Below, one piece after another: positions 16,728-29,772 of a stretch of 64,000 nucleotides of DNA (positions are counted from its first letter, which is position 1; each line of letters starts with the position of its first letter). A model generated the notes under the pieces. It searched no databases and was not told the DNA's origin. It was given only the letters and a program-made list of their open reading frames with translations. The stretch is taken from the NCBI GenBank assembly GCA_963693305.1, contig OY855914.1, positions 18,082,260 to 18,146,259 on the forward strand, written 5' to 3'. This stretch comes from Meandrina meandrites (lineage: Eukaryota; Cnidaria; Anthozoa; Scleractinia; Meandrinidae). Position numbers and translations under genes: made by a program.

Positions 16728-17208
16728 CAGTGGAACCCCGTTAATACGGACACCAAGGAGACATGCCAAAGTATCCGTATTATCGGGGTGTCTGCATTAA
16801 GCGGGCTCAGATGAAAAGTCGCGGACAAATGTTTTATCGATACAAAATAAGGCAGACATTTTTTAACAAGTTTAAACTATGAAAACCTTACAGTCATTTG
16901 CCACTCTCGGACTAAAATTAATTTTATAGCACTGTTCTACAAACCACCTGAAAAAGTCCGTAACGTTTCTTTATACAAGAAGTAAAGTTGACATTTTAAC
17001 AGCCTTAAAACGTTGCAACAGTTTTTAACTATGAAAACCTTACGCTCATCTACTCATACTCTCAGACTAGAATTACTTTACCGTTCTTAAAACTTGGAAA
17101 CAGACCCATTTGAAAAAGTCCGCGACTTTTCTTTTCGCTTTTAGTTTGCGACTCAACTTGTATTAACCCACCGGCAAAAAATTGTCATAAATTGACCGGG
17201 GTACACTG
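16728..17208. mobile_element. Pogo/Tigger-type MITE
   Basis: Left end CAGTGGAACCCCGTTAAT preceded by TA; right end ATTGACCGGGGTACACTG is its near inverted repeat. The sequence resembles the ends of Tc1/mariner-pogo elements. No transposase ORF; the right flank has no clean TA duplication. Confidence 0.55.
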
Positions 17209-17608
17209 TCTGTATTATACCACTCGAAAGCGTTGCATTATAAGTATGTTTCAAATCATAGAAAAAGAGTACGGCAGACTCTTTGAGCGTGTTAATGTAC
17301 AGAACTGCACCCTTTATGTGGCAACTGATGCCAAAGTAATAGCATCAATTAAGCTCGAATTTAGCGGATTTGTGCTCTCCTATTTTGAATATTTTTTTCA
17401 CTGTTTGTTTAATATTGTTAACTTTTGCCTGAGCAGAAAGGCTAGACGAGAAATGTTAATTTGGCTCAAGATGCACTGAGCTAATTGATTCGAGCCAGTC
17501 GGAATCTTTTGAACCGCCGATACATCACCAGCCCGTCAGTCCGCGCGGTGTAAGGTGGTATGATAAATAATTACGATTTACCCCGTACACTTTTTATCAA
17601 TTTATTAG

Positions 17609-17796
17609 TCCTGACGATGAAGAAGCAGTCGAGATGGAGTTACTGAATGAAAACGTCGATCACTGGGAGATTGCACGTGCCCGTATAAAACTTCGAGAGC
17701 CAATTGGCCATGGCGCGTTTGGGGCCGTATGGAGAGCACATTTGTACCGATCGGATGGAAGCGGGAATCGAACAGTTGCTGCCAAGTGCTTTACAC
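17609..17796 (+). CDS. RTK gene: kinase N-lobe exon (Gly-rich loop, VAxK)
   Basis: 188 bp, begins phase 2 after TTTATTAG, ends phase 1 before GTAAGT. It encodes an acidic juxtamembrane start, WEIARARIKL, the Gly-rich loop GHGAFGAVW and the ATP-binding Lys in TVAAKCF. The kinase appears catalytically competent at this site. The ATG at 17634 is internal and not the gene start. Confidence 0.9.
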
Positions 17797-18136
17797 GTAA
17801 GTTTACTAAATCCACAGAAAATTTGATTATGGAACAAAAAAAAAATGTTTGAAAAGTATAAGTATAATTGGATCGTTATTAGGTGATTTTAACCACTGAG
17901 GCGTTTTTTACTTAGATGTGAGCAGGCCAAACTTGAATATATGATATGTAAGATATATTGTGAAATTTTGTTTTTCATGTACTAGTTGCCTAACACATCG
18001 GAAAACACCGAACGTTTATTTCAGACGATACTTGGTAAAAACTGGGCCGGTGTTGCCCAAGAAAAAAAAAATACAGAACGGTAATGAGCCGAGTATTAGA
18101 TTAGTATGCTACTTGGAATACTCTCCTATGTTATAG

Positions 18137-18256
18137 CCACTGCTGGAGCGGAGGGAAGGGCAGCTTTGATGAGAGAGATCGATTTGGGAAAACTCCTTGG
18201 AGTGAATCCCGAACAGCCCAATATTGTTAGGTTTTTGGGCTGTGTTACAAGAGGAG
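18137..18256 (+). CDS. RTK gene: kinase alpha-C exon
   Basis: 120 bp, phase 1 to 1, flanked by TGTTATAG and GTAAGC. It encodes the alpha-C helix with its Glu (LMREIDLGKLL) and the strand NIVRFLGCV. Confidence 0.88.
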
Positions 18257-18822
18257 GTAAGCGACTGATATGATTAAAACATTAAAGTAAAAATAACGTA
18301 TGACTATAAACAAAACTCAGAAATATCTTGCCTTGTTAAGGTGATAAGAAACTTTTCCAGTATTTTCCAGGACTTAAACTCCAGTTTTTATCATGGTCAG
18401 CAAATTATGTTGTTCTGCAATGACAGGTTACGATAGCAATAGTTCAATGATGGATTAGAAATCACTGGAAGCAGCCGTTATGTCCGTCTATTTAACCCAT
18501 CACAAAGGGCTCAGTTTCTTCTTCAGCGCACGTGCTCGATGCATGACGTAGCCTTGCGACAAGGATTGCGTGAACATGAAACAATTGAAGTAAACATAAT
18601 TAAGTAATGAAATTTACTCACCCCGCCACCCTTTAAATGATTTCTTTTATTGTATTCTGCGTATTTAAACAAGAGCCAATCACTTTCCTTGTGCTTGCAT
18701 TTTTCACACTTAACCGAAAAAGATACTGACGTGCTTGCCCGGGTGTGTTATGGAATAAACTTTTATTATAGTAGCAGACTGTAGCACCAGTTCAGAACGT
18801 TTGCTTACGTTTTTCTTCGTAG
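18257..18822 (+). other. RTK intron
   Basis: About 0.57 kb of non-coding DNA; nothing recognised. Confidence 0.6.
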
Positions 18823-19007
18823 GTTGCCCAATCCTGGTCATGGAGTATTTGGCACAAGGTGATTTGCTGGGCTATCTGAGAAAAAGCCGCGGAATTCGCG
18901 ATCAGCATTATCACGGAGAAGGAGTAGCATCGGCGCTGCAACCATACGACTTAGTATCGTTTGCCATGCAAATCGCTGCCGGGATGGTTTATCTCGGCTC
19001 AAATGGA
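18823..19007 (+). CDS. RTK gene: kinase hinge and alpha-E exon
   Basis: 185 bp, phase 1 to 0, between TTCTTCGTAG and GTAAGT. It encodes the hinge (ILVMEYLAQGDLLGYL), a kinase-insert segment and the alpha-E helix (FAMQIAAGMVYL). Confidence 0.9.
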
Positions 19008-20159
19008 GTAAGTGAACACCTCGCAAACGTTACTTGTTGGGCGCAATAACAATTCCTTGAAAAATCTAAGTCTCCGAGTTACGGAGAAACTCATGGCGAG
19101 CAAGGCCACTTATTGTAGGTTCGTATGTGACAATTTACGCAGAGGTACCCAACGAAGGTCATTATCAAAATCCATTCATTAGTGGCCTAGATGATAAATG
19201 GGCATGCGCAAAGGCATTTTCAGTTAATTTTTAACTACCATGGGAAAAAAATATCCGCTCTTCAGAGCCAGCTAGCAATTATTTAATAGCCGTTTTCGCC
19301 AGCCAGTATCCATAATGTTCTGACTTTTTCCCAGCCAGGAACATTTGTTTACCCTTTTTTGCCAGCAATGTTTGTTTTTGTCCTGGTTTCCCAGCCAGGA
19401 ACATTTATTCACCTTTTTCTGCAAGGTATGTTAATTTTCTGTCCTCTTTTGCCAGCCAGTAGTTTTACTCGAAAAAAGTGGTTTGGGCCCTTAAACAGAC
19501 AATTCCGGAAAATTTCTTTATGAAAATAGTGTTTTTTTGCTTGTTTTTGTCTAAGACAAAATACTTTCAATTGTTTACTTTATAACTAAAAATGACTTGT
19601 CACTTACCTCAAGATTAAAACTGATGAACACATCAATAAATCTGAACGCGAATGCAGCTTGAACTATTTCAGCACAAATCCTTTTATCGATTTTTTTTAT
19701 AGAACAAAATGTCAGCTAAACAGGTTGAATTCTAAACAAAACATTTTTAGAACTCATTGTCTTTTCAAATGTAAATGCCATTTATATCATCAATATAAAA
19801 GACATAATTTAACCATTAATTCCATTTGATGGACGGGATGTGTAAGGCCAACATCGCGATGTAAGATGATTTTTCTTCCAGAATCTATTACATGGATAGT
19901 ACGTTTAGATGTTTCAAGTACATGTTGGCAAAGTACAGTCTTTTTGATGAACGACACAGTTAGAAGCTTAAAAATGCCAGCGAGGCACAGTCATTGGACG
20001 GACGGCACAATTAGATGTTCAAATGCCAGCAAGGCACAGTCTATAGGATGAACGGAGGCGATGGCAACAAGGACACAATATTAAATTGATTACTCTGTTT
20101 TACTTCACTTTTAAATGTATGATACTTCTATTATGGCGAACCAAATCCGAGAATGATTG

Positions 20160-22457
20160 TCATTTTTGTTGTTGATGTTTTAGAAAAATCTTAAAACTAA
20201 CGGCCATAATTATTTTGTTTCTCATCGGAGTATGAGTCACAAAAACCAATGCAAGCACTGCTCACATGAGCGGTATTCTGCAACCATGGCGACAAGCACA
20301 AAATAATTATCGAGTCGAAACGACTTCGAAAGTTCTTCGCATCTTTGTTGTTGATGTTTTAGAAAAATCTTTAAACTAACGGCCATAATTATTTTGTTTC
20401 TCATCGGAGTATGAGTCACAAAAACCAATGCAAGCACTGCTCACATGAGCGGTATTCTGCAACCATGGCGACAAGCACAAAATAATTATCGAGTCGAAAC
20501 GACTCCGGATGTTCTTCTCATCTTTGTTGCTGATGTTTTAGAAAAAATCTTAAAACTAACGGCCATAATTATTTTGTTTCTCATCGGAGTATGAGTCACA
20601 AAAACCAATGCAAGCACTGCTCACATGAGCGGTATTTTGCAACCATGGCGACAAGCACAAAATAATTATCGCGTCGAAACGACTTCGAAAAATCTTCTCA
20701 TCTTTGTTGTTGATGTTTTAGAAAAATCTTTAAACTAACGGCCATAATTATTTTGTTTCTCATCGGAGTATGAGTCACAAAAACCAATGCAAGCACTGCT
20801 CACATGAGCGGTATTTTGCAACCATGGCGACAAGCACAAAATAATTATCGCGTCGAAACGACTTCGAAAAATCTTCTCATCTTTGTTGTTGATGTTTTAG
20901 AAAAATCTTTAAACTAACGGCCATAATTATTTTGTTTCTCATCGGAGTATGAGTCACAAAAACCAATGCAAGCACTGCTCACATGAGCGGTATTCTGCAA
21001 CCATGGCGACAAGCACAAAATAATTATCGAGTCGAAACGACTTCGAAAGTTCTTCGCATCTTTGTTGTTGATGTTTTAGAAAAATCTTTAAACTAACGGC
21101 CATAATTATTTTGTTTCTCATCGGAGTATGAGTCACAAAAACCAATGCAAGCACTGCTCACATGAGCGGTATTCTGCAACCATGGCGACAAGCACAAAAT
21201 AATTATCGAGTCGAAACGACTCCGGATGTTCTTCTCATCTTTGTTGCTGATGTTTTAGAAAAAATCTTAAAACTAACGGCCATAATTATTTTGTTTCTCA
21301 TCGGAGTATGAGTCACAAAAACCAATGCAAGCACTGCTCACATGAGCGGTATTTTGCAACCATGGCGACAAGCACAAAATAATTATCGCGTCGAAACGAC
21401 TTCGAAAAATCTTCTCATCTTTGTTGTTGATGTTTTAGAAAAATCTTTAAACTAACGGCCATAATTATTTTGTTTCTCATCGGAGTATGAGTCACAAAAA
21501 CCAATGCAAGCACTGCTCACATGAGCGGTATTTTGCAACCATGGCGACAAGCACAAAATAATTATCGCGTCGAAACGACTTCGAAAAATCTTCTCATCTT
21601 TGTTGTTGATGTTTTAGAAAAATCTTTAAACTAACGGCCATAATTATTTTGTTTCTCATCGGAGTATGAGTCACAAAAACCAATGCAAGCACTGCTCACA
21701 TGAGCGGTATTTTGCAACCATGGCGACAAGCACAAAATAATTATCGCGTCGAAACGACTTCGAAAAATCTTCTCATCTTTGTTGTTGATGTTTTAGAAAA
21801 ATCTTTAAACTAACGGCCATAATTATTTTGTTTCTCATCGGAGTATGAGTCACAAAAACCAATGCAAGCACTGCTCACATGAGCGGTATTTTGCAACCAT
21901 GGCGACAAGCACAAAATAATTATCGCGTCGAAACGACTTCGAAAAATCTTCTCATCTTTGTTGTTGATGTTTTAGAAAAATCTTTAAACTAACGGCCATA
22001 ATTATTTTGTTTCTCATCGGAGTATGAGTCACAAAAACCAATGCAAGCACTGCTCACATGAGCGGTATTCTGCAACCATGGCGACAAGCACAAAAATAAT
22101 TATCGCGTCGAAACGACTTCGAAAATCTTCTCATCTTTGTTGTTGATGTTTTAGAAAAATCTTTAAACTAACGGCCATAATTATTTTGTTTCTCATCGGA
22201 GTATGAGTCACAAAAACCAATGCAAGCACTGCTCACATGAGCGGTATTCTGCAACCATGGCGACAAGCACAAAATAATTATCGCGTCGAAACGAGTCCGG
22301 ATGTTCTTCTTATCTTTGTTGTCGATGTTTTAGAAGAAATCTTAAAACTAACGGCCATAATTATTTTGTTTCTCATCGGAGTATGAGTCACAAAAACCAA
22401 TGCAAGCACTGCTCACATGAGCGGTATTCTGCAACCATGGCGACAAGCACAAAATAC
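20160..22457. repeat. 179-bp satellite, 13 tandem copies with higher-order structure
   Basis: GATGTTTTAGAA recurs every 179-180 bp from 20,174 to 22,324. Copies 1-4 and 5-8 match as a block: variant marks (CTTCGAAAGTTCTTCGC, CTCCGGATG, GCTGATG) recur 717 bp apart. Each monomer has inverted arms ATAATTATTTTGT / ACAAAATAATTAT and a CGTCGAAACGAC hairpin. The 66-residue ORFs in it are only repeat shadows. Confidence 0.95.
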
Positions 22458-23954
22458 TTAGGCAATTCGATTATACCAGTCCCGTCATGGGGATGTTCAG
22501 AAAACGGAAATAAACGAATCAATTGGCTAAAAATGCTTCAAAGGGAAATAAATTGAACAAACTGCAATTATTGTGTTTCTCATCGAGTATGAATCACAAA
22601 AAATGTTTCTGGCAGAAGCAACATGAAAATAATGTTGTAAAAAATGATTTACGAAACCGGAAATAAATAATTAATTGCCAGATATCCGATCATGTTTAGA
22701 CAATTGTTCGTGGGATCGTTTTCTCGACTCCTTATCATGCTTATAGTTTTAACGTCTCTCAGGCCCTTCTGACCTGAACACAAGATTATACTTTGCCAGA
22801 AAGAAACTGACACAAAGACCATTATAAAAGGTTACGTGCATCAAGAAACAGATCCAGAAGTGATCCAGAGGTTATCTAGCACCCGCGCGCCTAAATTTAA
22901 ATCTTAATGTGCCGTCCGTTTACCGTTACAGTTGCAAAATAAAATGCGGGCTTTTATTCGTTGATCTATTTTTGTAATTATATAAGGTCAATGCCTTATG
23001 GATCAAAATGATCTGCTAATATCTTTTCAAGATCGAATGAATGGTCTCTTTTCATTTCCGATTTTGTTTCGTTCGGATTTAGCGCCGGAACAATGAAAAT
23101 ACGTGTTCATGAATGCTATCCTCCAGCTAACGAAAACCTCGTCGAATGGTATTATTTTCATGCAGGTGAGAGCTACACAAAAGACTATTTGCACTGTACT
23201 TACAATTTGAGGCAGCTGCTTTAAAATATACCGTAATACACCACCTGAATGACCTTGAATAACGCGTGCATGTTTTTTACATCACATTGTCCCGGCCAGC
23301 TGAAAAGTTGAACACGATATTTACATCAAACGCCGCTCAAACTGCTCAAGGCTTCTGAATCGACAGAGAAAAGGGACCACTCGATACTCACCAAGAACTT
23401 TTTCGGTCAAGCTGGTTATCCTCTGCGTAGTTCCATAAAACGCTGGCTAGAAAGCCACACATTCGCTTTGGGCCGAGCGCGCTGTTCAACTGACTCTAAA
23501 TCGTTCATATGCTCGTATTACATACAGAAAAGGAAACAGATCTGTTTTGCCTCTTCAGTGACAGCAGAAAAACAATAGAAATAAAGTTAACAATTACTTT
23601 TTATTGTTTACAAATGCAAGTTAGTCAGTTATTAAATTCTCGTTTGTCCGCGCGTCGTTTTCTTCTTAGCCAGCAAAAGGATTTTGGTTCATTTTTCCCA
23701 GGTACAATCGATATTTTATAAAATCCCAGCAAATTTTCTCCAAGGAAAACCGTCCCAGCAAGCGCTGGATCTCATTCCTAAATTTGCCAGCCAGTTCAAG
23801 TTCAACTTGCAGAGCGGATATTTTGTGGAGCGGTTCCGTTGGGTACCTCTGTTTACGCACTTATGCGGGTGTGTTATGGAATAAACTTTCATTATAGCAG
23901 TACATTGCGTCACATACGAACCTAGTAAATGGCCTTGCTCACCAAGGGTCTCTG

Positions 23955-24120
23955 TAGCTCTGTGGATAGAGCGCCCGCTCTTCGTCTCAAGCCTTTAACA
24001 CTATGAGTAGTGCATCTTTCTCCTTTCACTACCAGCCTAAAGCCATCTTCCTTTATTTATCATCAAACAGTACGCTATCTAAATTGCTGATCCTCAGCAA
24101 TTTAGGTCAGGTTCAAGTCA
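23955..24120 (+). mobile_element. Possible tRNA-derived SINE
   Basis: TAGCTCTGTGGATAGAGCGCC (23955-23975) is a good tRNA A-box region and GGTTCAAGTCA (24110-24120) resembles a B-box, but the spacing is longer than in a tRNA and the clover leaf is not intact. Confidence 0.3.
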
Positions 24121-24524
24121 GAAGCACGAGCGATTAATGTTACTACTTCTCAACAATAATAAAATAAACTCAACAAATGTTCACGTAATCTTAACATTCG
24201 GAACTAGCACTAGACAATAATTATTTTGCACTACAGACATTGCAACAGACATATTGGATAAATATAATGTTTGCGTGACGAGGCTAGCATTATTATAACA
24301 GTGTAACGACTGAAGAATATATGGCCCTTGGATTCCCAATCAATTGGAATTTAGATATATTCTTTGGAAAGAGAAAAACACTTAGAGCCATTAGTAAACC
24401 CACAATAGACCGGCCTACATGTGACGCCGGGTCGGGATTAAAACTCGGTTCACACTGGTGGAAGGCAAGCACTTTCGCCACTGCGCCATTTATGTCGTTC
24501 CCTTTCATTTTATTTTATTTTCAG

Positions 24525-24644
24525 ATTATCCATCGTGACTTGGCAGCTCGAAACGTACTTCTTGATGATCACCTGGTTTGCAAAATTACTGACTTTGGAC
24601 TGTCTTATCAGAGTTTCAAATATGGACATGGAAATGCCAAAAAG
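24525..24644 (+). CDS. RTK gene: catalytic loop and DFG exon
   Basis: 120 bp, phase 0 to 0, flanked by TTATTTTCAG and GTAACC. It encodes IIHRDLAARNVLL (tyrosine-kinase-type HRDLAARN) and KITDFGLSY. The catalytic Asp and DFG are intact. Confidence 0.93.
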
Positions 24645-26183
24645 GTAACCTTCACAAATGGAAGATCGAACTTACTATAATTACAACCTACTTTTATAAC
24701 AGAATAAATGAAATTATATGCACGCCTGAGAGAAACAAGTACTGACATGGTCCTCACCGTGAGCCGGTAAACAGTTGGGGAAAAGAAGTCTGAAAAAATA
24801 GGACTTCAACGGGATACGGAACTTCAATCCACATGTTGCATTGAATGCGCGCCAACCTGCATCAATTTACAAATATTTGAACCAAAAACGACAAAGTTCA
24901 GAATTTTAGCTTGTTCAACTGTTTAACCAGTCATTCCATATAGCGGATAAAACACTCTGCCGACCAATACTAAACAATCATCGTAGTACCCCTGCGCAGA
25001 TTTCTTTGTTTGTTACTGAGCAATCTTTTAGGTTTGGGGTTTAAGAAAAGGTCTGTTACCTGCATAGACCGATTATCTAAAATTAATCAATTTTTGTCTG
25101 CTTACTTAGTCGAAAATTATATTCAGTGTGTTAAGCCACATTGGATGTAGTTGGACCATTTCTGAAAGCTTAATAGTTCCAGATTATGGATTTTTCCTTC
25201 AAAGTTAACAAAAAACTAAAAAAATGCGAAAGCGAGACTTTTTTGCAAAAGTATGTGTGTGTGCAAATCAAGCTCCAGGTCCGCCGAAAAAAAAGCGGAA
25301 AAAAAAAAACGATTAACACCGCATTTGCCTCTCAACAAGTTCTACTAAAAAACCGTGTCTCAGATTTTTGACAAGTGGGTTTGTTCTTTTTTAATGAGCA
25401 GATAAAGTTAGGGAAGACAAATCACCAGCACTTCCTGTGGACAAATAGAGATTACTCGAAAACGAAAAAAGAAAACAAAAATCGCAGACACTGTTTTGGA
25501 GGAAAATTTTAAGCCAAATCGGTCGAGGGGCTGCCGACTTGGAGCTAAAAACGTACGCTCAATTTATCGAAATCTTCTTTCCGAGAAAAATAGCAAAACG
25601 TATTTTCGGTGGCGTCCTACCCGTAAAGGCATTACGACGCCTAAGCGTCAAAGTTGATGAACACCAGAAAGGGATCATCTTAATATAACAATAAGTACAA
25701 GACAGGTAACATACAGCAGGCGATTTTAAGTTCACGCGGAACGTTGCGGGCAATGCTCTTTTCTCAGCTTTCTTGGTAAATAAATCTGAAATCATAAAAG
25801 AGCTTTAATTTGCACTAATTGTCTGTTAGTTAATGCATATGCTAATTTCAATCGACAAATATGCTGATGTTTGGAATAAAATCGATCATATCTTGCTGCT
25901 TATTAGTAATAACTTACCTAGTAGACCACGAACCTAACTTTCCTTCGCGCGAAGCATGGACAGGCAGTCTCATTAGAATATCAGGCAGTTCAAAACCTAC
26001 TATTTTAGACAGTTTTGCGAAAATACAACTATGACTTGCTAACCAGTTAAAATTTGTCGATTTGTAACTGAGTTTAATTACAAAACAGTGAGAACGAAAA
26101 TCCACTCACAATTCAATAATTGAAAGCTTCGTCTTTATTTCTTAGCTTTGCAAAGTAAAAGTTTATTCTGGCTCATTTCACAG
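24645..26183 (+). other. RTK intron
   Basis: 1.5 kb of A/T-rich DNA. I see no gene or clear mobile element. Confidence 0.55.
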
Positions 26184-26260
26184 GGCTGCATCCCAGTCAA
26201 GTGGACTGCACCTGAGATTCTGCTCGGAAACGTTGCGTCGTTATCAATTCAAAGCGATGT
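26184..26260 (+). CDS. RTK gene: activation loop and APE exon
   Basis: 77 bp, phase 0 to 2, flanked by CATTTCACAG and GTATGT. It encodes IPVKWTAPEILLG and SIQSDV, typical of tyrosine kinases. Confidence 0.9.
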
Positions 26261-26738
26261 GTATGTATAATATAAATGCTATTATTCTTCCTTAAAGTGT
26301 GTTTTACTGGAGTCTTGAATATACAGAACTAAACACAAAAGCTAGCAAAGCACGTTGGAATACACATGCAGCTAATTAACGAAAAGAAAAAAGTAAAATG
26401 AGGCAGCCTCGATTGCTTTTTATTCATTTGGTACAATGGTAACCATACAACTTACATTTAACTTAGCTAACTCGGAAATATGAAGGATCGGGGCCCAAGG
26501 AAAGTATTCGAGGAAGTTTATTTCTTTGTCCTTCTTTTCTGTTTTCTTCTGTTTTAAAACAAGGGGTTGTTTTGCTCATCGTTGACATTTGTCATGGTTC
26601 TGTTTCATTATTCGGATGTCGGGCTCGATAGTGAACATTGACTGTGGTTCGTTTTCGTCTTAACTTAAAGTATTATGGTTAGAAAATAACAAAAAAGTTC
26701 AGTTAACAAACGTTTTAACCCACATCAAAACTCCACAG
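26261..26738 (+). other. RTK intron
   Basis: 0.48 kb; nothing recognised. Confidence 0.55.
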
Positions 26739-26779
26739 GTGGTCTTATGGAATCGTCCTCTACGAAATTTTCACCATTG
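26739..26779 (+). CDS. RTK gene: alpha-F exon
   Basis: 41 bp, phase 2 to 1, between CTCCACAG and GTGAGT. It encodes WSYGIVLYEIFTIG. Confidence 0.9.
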
Positions 26780-26994
26780 GTGAGTATTGGCTTACTTTTA
26801 TAAATAGAAACGGAGAAGAAATGGAATGGAGAAAAGTTGTCCTTAGTCGTAGTGTTACCATTCATGCCGAATTAGTTGTTTACACGGGAAAGCACAAACT
26901 TGAGTTGGCTCGGCGGCGTGGTAACCATGGATAAAATGTCACTTGAGCTCATCATGAAGACCCTGATATGCGCATGTTTGACTCGCCTATCACT

Positions 26995-27027
<33 letters not shown>

Positions 27028-27710
27028 ATCGATCGATCGATCGATCGATCGATCGATCGATCAATCAATCAATTAATCAATCATGTAATCGATCAATCGA
27101 TCGATTATTATTTATCATTACCGGTCATTACCTGTCATTATTTATTAAACGAGGGAATTGATAGCCTGCAATGTAAGCGCATTCTAGAAAGCGAGCTTAT
27201 TTTGATCGAGCAAGCGCCATCTTGGATTCGAATTTGAGGAGAGAGGATAAAGCGTCCTAGGGACTAATGGTGAATCTGAACGTCTCTCGTCTCCACCCTT
27301 TACCGATCGCTCATCAAAATCGCCTTCATGCATTACAGGCTAGGTGATGGGTAAATCATAGGGGGCTCACTTTATTGAATGTAAGTGATCATTAAGTGTT
27401 GATTGTTGGTTGTTTAGCAATGTTTGCTACCTTCTAGAATAATTGTCGATGTGGCTGCGAGACATTTCTACTTCAAGGTGCCAAACCGACATATAGCTAT
27501 ATGTGACGGCTGTCAGTTAGTTCTGCGAAGTTCATCAAATACTGACAGAAGCAAAGTTTTACTTTAGCACATGATTACCAACATACTTGAATATACTTGT
27601 GAAATTCATTTATTTCACCGGTGGCGCGTCTTCATTACAATACGAAGCTTATGGCCTGATTTCTATATGTTAACTACACTACCCTATACCAACAGAACAT
27701 CTCTCAACAG
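26780..27710 (+). other. RTK intron with ATCA/ATCG microsatellite
   Basis: 0.93 kb. The main feature is a tetranucleotide array at about 26,996-27,090 that changes from (ATCA)n to (ATCG)n and back. Short ORFs of Ser-Ile-Asn/Asp repeats there are artefacts. Confidence 0.8.
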
Positions 27711-27807
27711 GAGGCATTCCGTATCCTGGATGGTCAGAAGGCAGGGTCATTTCGGAAGTTACCCATGGTTATAGGATGCCAAAACCCCCACATGTCGTGG
27801 ACGAATT
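27711..27807 (+). CDS. RTK gene: kinase C-lobe exon
   Basis: 97 bp, phase 1 to 2, between CTCTCAACAG and GTAAGG. It encodes GIPYPGWS and GYRMPKPPHV, the usual tyrosine kinase C-lobe motifs. Confidence 0.9.
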
Positions 27808-29171
27808 GTAAGGTTTCCATTTTTCTTTGGTATTAAATTTATGACGAGTGGTCAAATATATAACCACTCACTCGTGTCATCACGTTTGTTTCAAAAAGTA
27901 TGCAGCATCCAGTTTCTGTAGACGAGAATCATGACAACAATCTGGCAAGGTCGTTGAAACAAAATCGAAGTAGTATCGTTTCATATTCAGCGACTACGTC
28001 CACTGACGAAATATTTTTTTTCTTTTCATTCAAAACAAGTTACGTTGTGGTAAACTAATTGTGATTTTAAGACGGTAATACCACTTTATATTGACGGTCA
28101 GTTGGGAGAAAATATGTTCCATATTGAGCGGAGTCGCGAAGAGAGGGAACCCAATACAGAAAAAAAATTTCTACCAACACCGTCAATATATACTACTAGT
28201 AATTCAACGCTTTCGAGTGATATACTTGTAATTTTTCGGTACAAGGCTCGTGTGTATACCGAGTGGTATGTTCTACAGTATAACACGAGAAAGTGTTGCA
28301 TAGCTATTAAATACCATCTCATAAAAAGTACGCTTACTAAATTTCGGCGGGAATAAGAAGGCATATACAATGGTTTTCTTGAATTCAGATTGGCTGTATT
28401 TTCTATGGCATGGCATAAAATTAGGTTTTAACGTGTCAAAATCGCAATTATTTTTGTATCGCAATTCAACTATTCACTTTGAAAACTAAGTTGATAATGA
28501 ACATAATATTAATATTGAATAAGATTTAAATTCTTACTACTCGCGAATAGTTGAGCACGAATACTAAACACCCAATAACATTTTCAGCTTCGTAAAAAGT
28601 TACTTGAATTTGGACTAAAGTCGTAAAATTTCCCCCCAAAACTAAAAGAGATTCACACAGTATATCGAAGAGAGGTTTTCCAAAGTGCTGAGCAAAGACA
28701 AGCACAGAATTGAAGCTTGACCAAATTAACTTTATTTTATCCAAACTTGTTCTGAAAAACAATATTACTCGAGCAAGCAAGCGCTGTGAATTACCAACTG
28801 ACTGTTTGAAGTAATAATTGAGCGAAACCGTTTGTACTATTTGAATCATTCGCTGCAACACTTAAGCTTATGTTGTTAGCTTTACAATGACTTGCTCATT
28901 TTTATTCTAGGGTTAATTTTGTTTTTTCGATAATGTGGTTTTCAGTGCCTGTCTCGAGGAATACTGGTGACAATTTCACAGGCAGTTAATATTAATTTGG
29001 TACACAATTCGCGTATAATTAACTCCTTGTATATCAAATAATATATTAAAATCTTGGAGTAACAAGCCATTATAAAAGTGATCGTCTGACCAATAAATGA
29101 ATGATGTCGTAACAGTTACGTAGTGGGAGTCATATAATTAAATACTGACAGGCATAATTATTTACATTTAG
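27808..29171 (+). other. RTK intron
   Basis: 1.36 kb. A MITE end related to the 16.6-kb copies lies near 28,390-28,420; otherwise A/T-rich DNA with nothing recognised. Confidence 0.5.
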
Positions 29172-29268
29172 GTACAACGAAATGGCACAATGCTGGAACC
29201 TTAATCCTGACCGCCGTCCTCCTTTTGAGCAGCTCCGACAAACAATGTTCTTATACATTAAAGAAAAG
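29172..29268 (+). CDS. RTK gene: last kinase exon
   Basis: 97 bp, phase 2 to 0, between ACATTTAG and GTTTGT. It encodes MAQCWNLNPDRRPPFEQL, the conserved end of the kinase domain. Confidence 0.9.
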
Positions 29269-29772
29269 GTTTGTCGTGCATTTTTTTTTTTAATTAATCG
29301 TTGTTGGTAATTTTAATGTAATTGTTTTCCATTGAGGTATTCCAAAATATGTTAAAGCAGGACAATTTTTTGTGAACTTTTGAGAGAGGGGGACACGATG
29401 ATACATTAAATTGTTTCCGTCTGTTTTCAATCATACCTAGCAAGTTTTGTTTTGCTAGTTGATGTAAAAAAAACAACAACAACAACAACAACAACAAAGT
29501 AACGACTGTCCAAAAGAAGATTCGCACGCAAAAAAGCGTGGAGTACAAGTTTCATTTAATAGGTAAATAAATAGATTTAGGCAGGCCTAAAAGCGGAGCT
29601 CCAATTTTTTTTTTGCTTGAGTTTGCACTGTTTATCAATTAATAAGTAGCCACACTATTTCTAAGCGTATACGGTTGCACTTTACTGGGTTCCTCATGCA
29701 CGTATGCACGTGGGCACAAGCATTTTAAAAATTTTAGTGTAAAGACTTTTCATAACTCTAAGGGTAATTCAG
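29269..29772 (+). other. RTK intron
   Basis: 0.5 kb; contains an (AAC)n run near 29,470-29,497, otherwise nothing. Confidence 0.55.

Larger units (their letters stand above)
19008..24524 (+). other. Large RTK intron with satellite and repeats
   Basis: 5.5 kb. It contains degenerate CCAGCCAGGAACATTT-type repeats near 19,300-19,460, the 179-bp satellite array (20,160-22,457), a possible tRNA-derived SINE near 23,955 and a hairpin CTAAATTGCTGA/TCAGCAATTTAG near 24,080. No other coding signal. Confidence 0.7.

Noticed and set aside
17192..17479. 95-residue frame in an RTK intron
   Set aside because: No splice context or recognisable composition; overlaps the end of a pogo-type MITE.
20237..20437. 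Identical 66-residue frames repeated at 20237 and 20954
   Set aside because: Shadows of the satellite's higher-order repeat.
20160..22457. Hammerhead ribozyme in the 179-bp satellite (CGAAAC and some CTGATG)
   Set aside because: The order and spacing of the two motifs do not allow the hammerhead fold, and CTGATG is present in few monomers.
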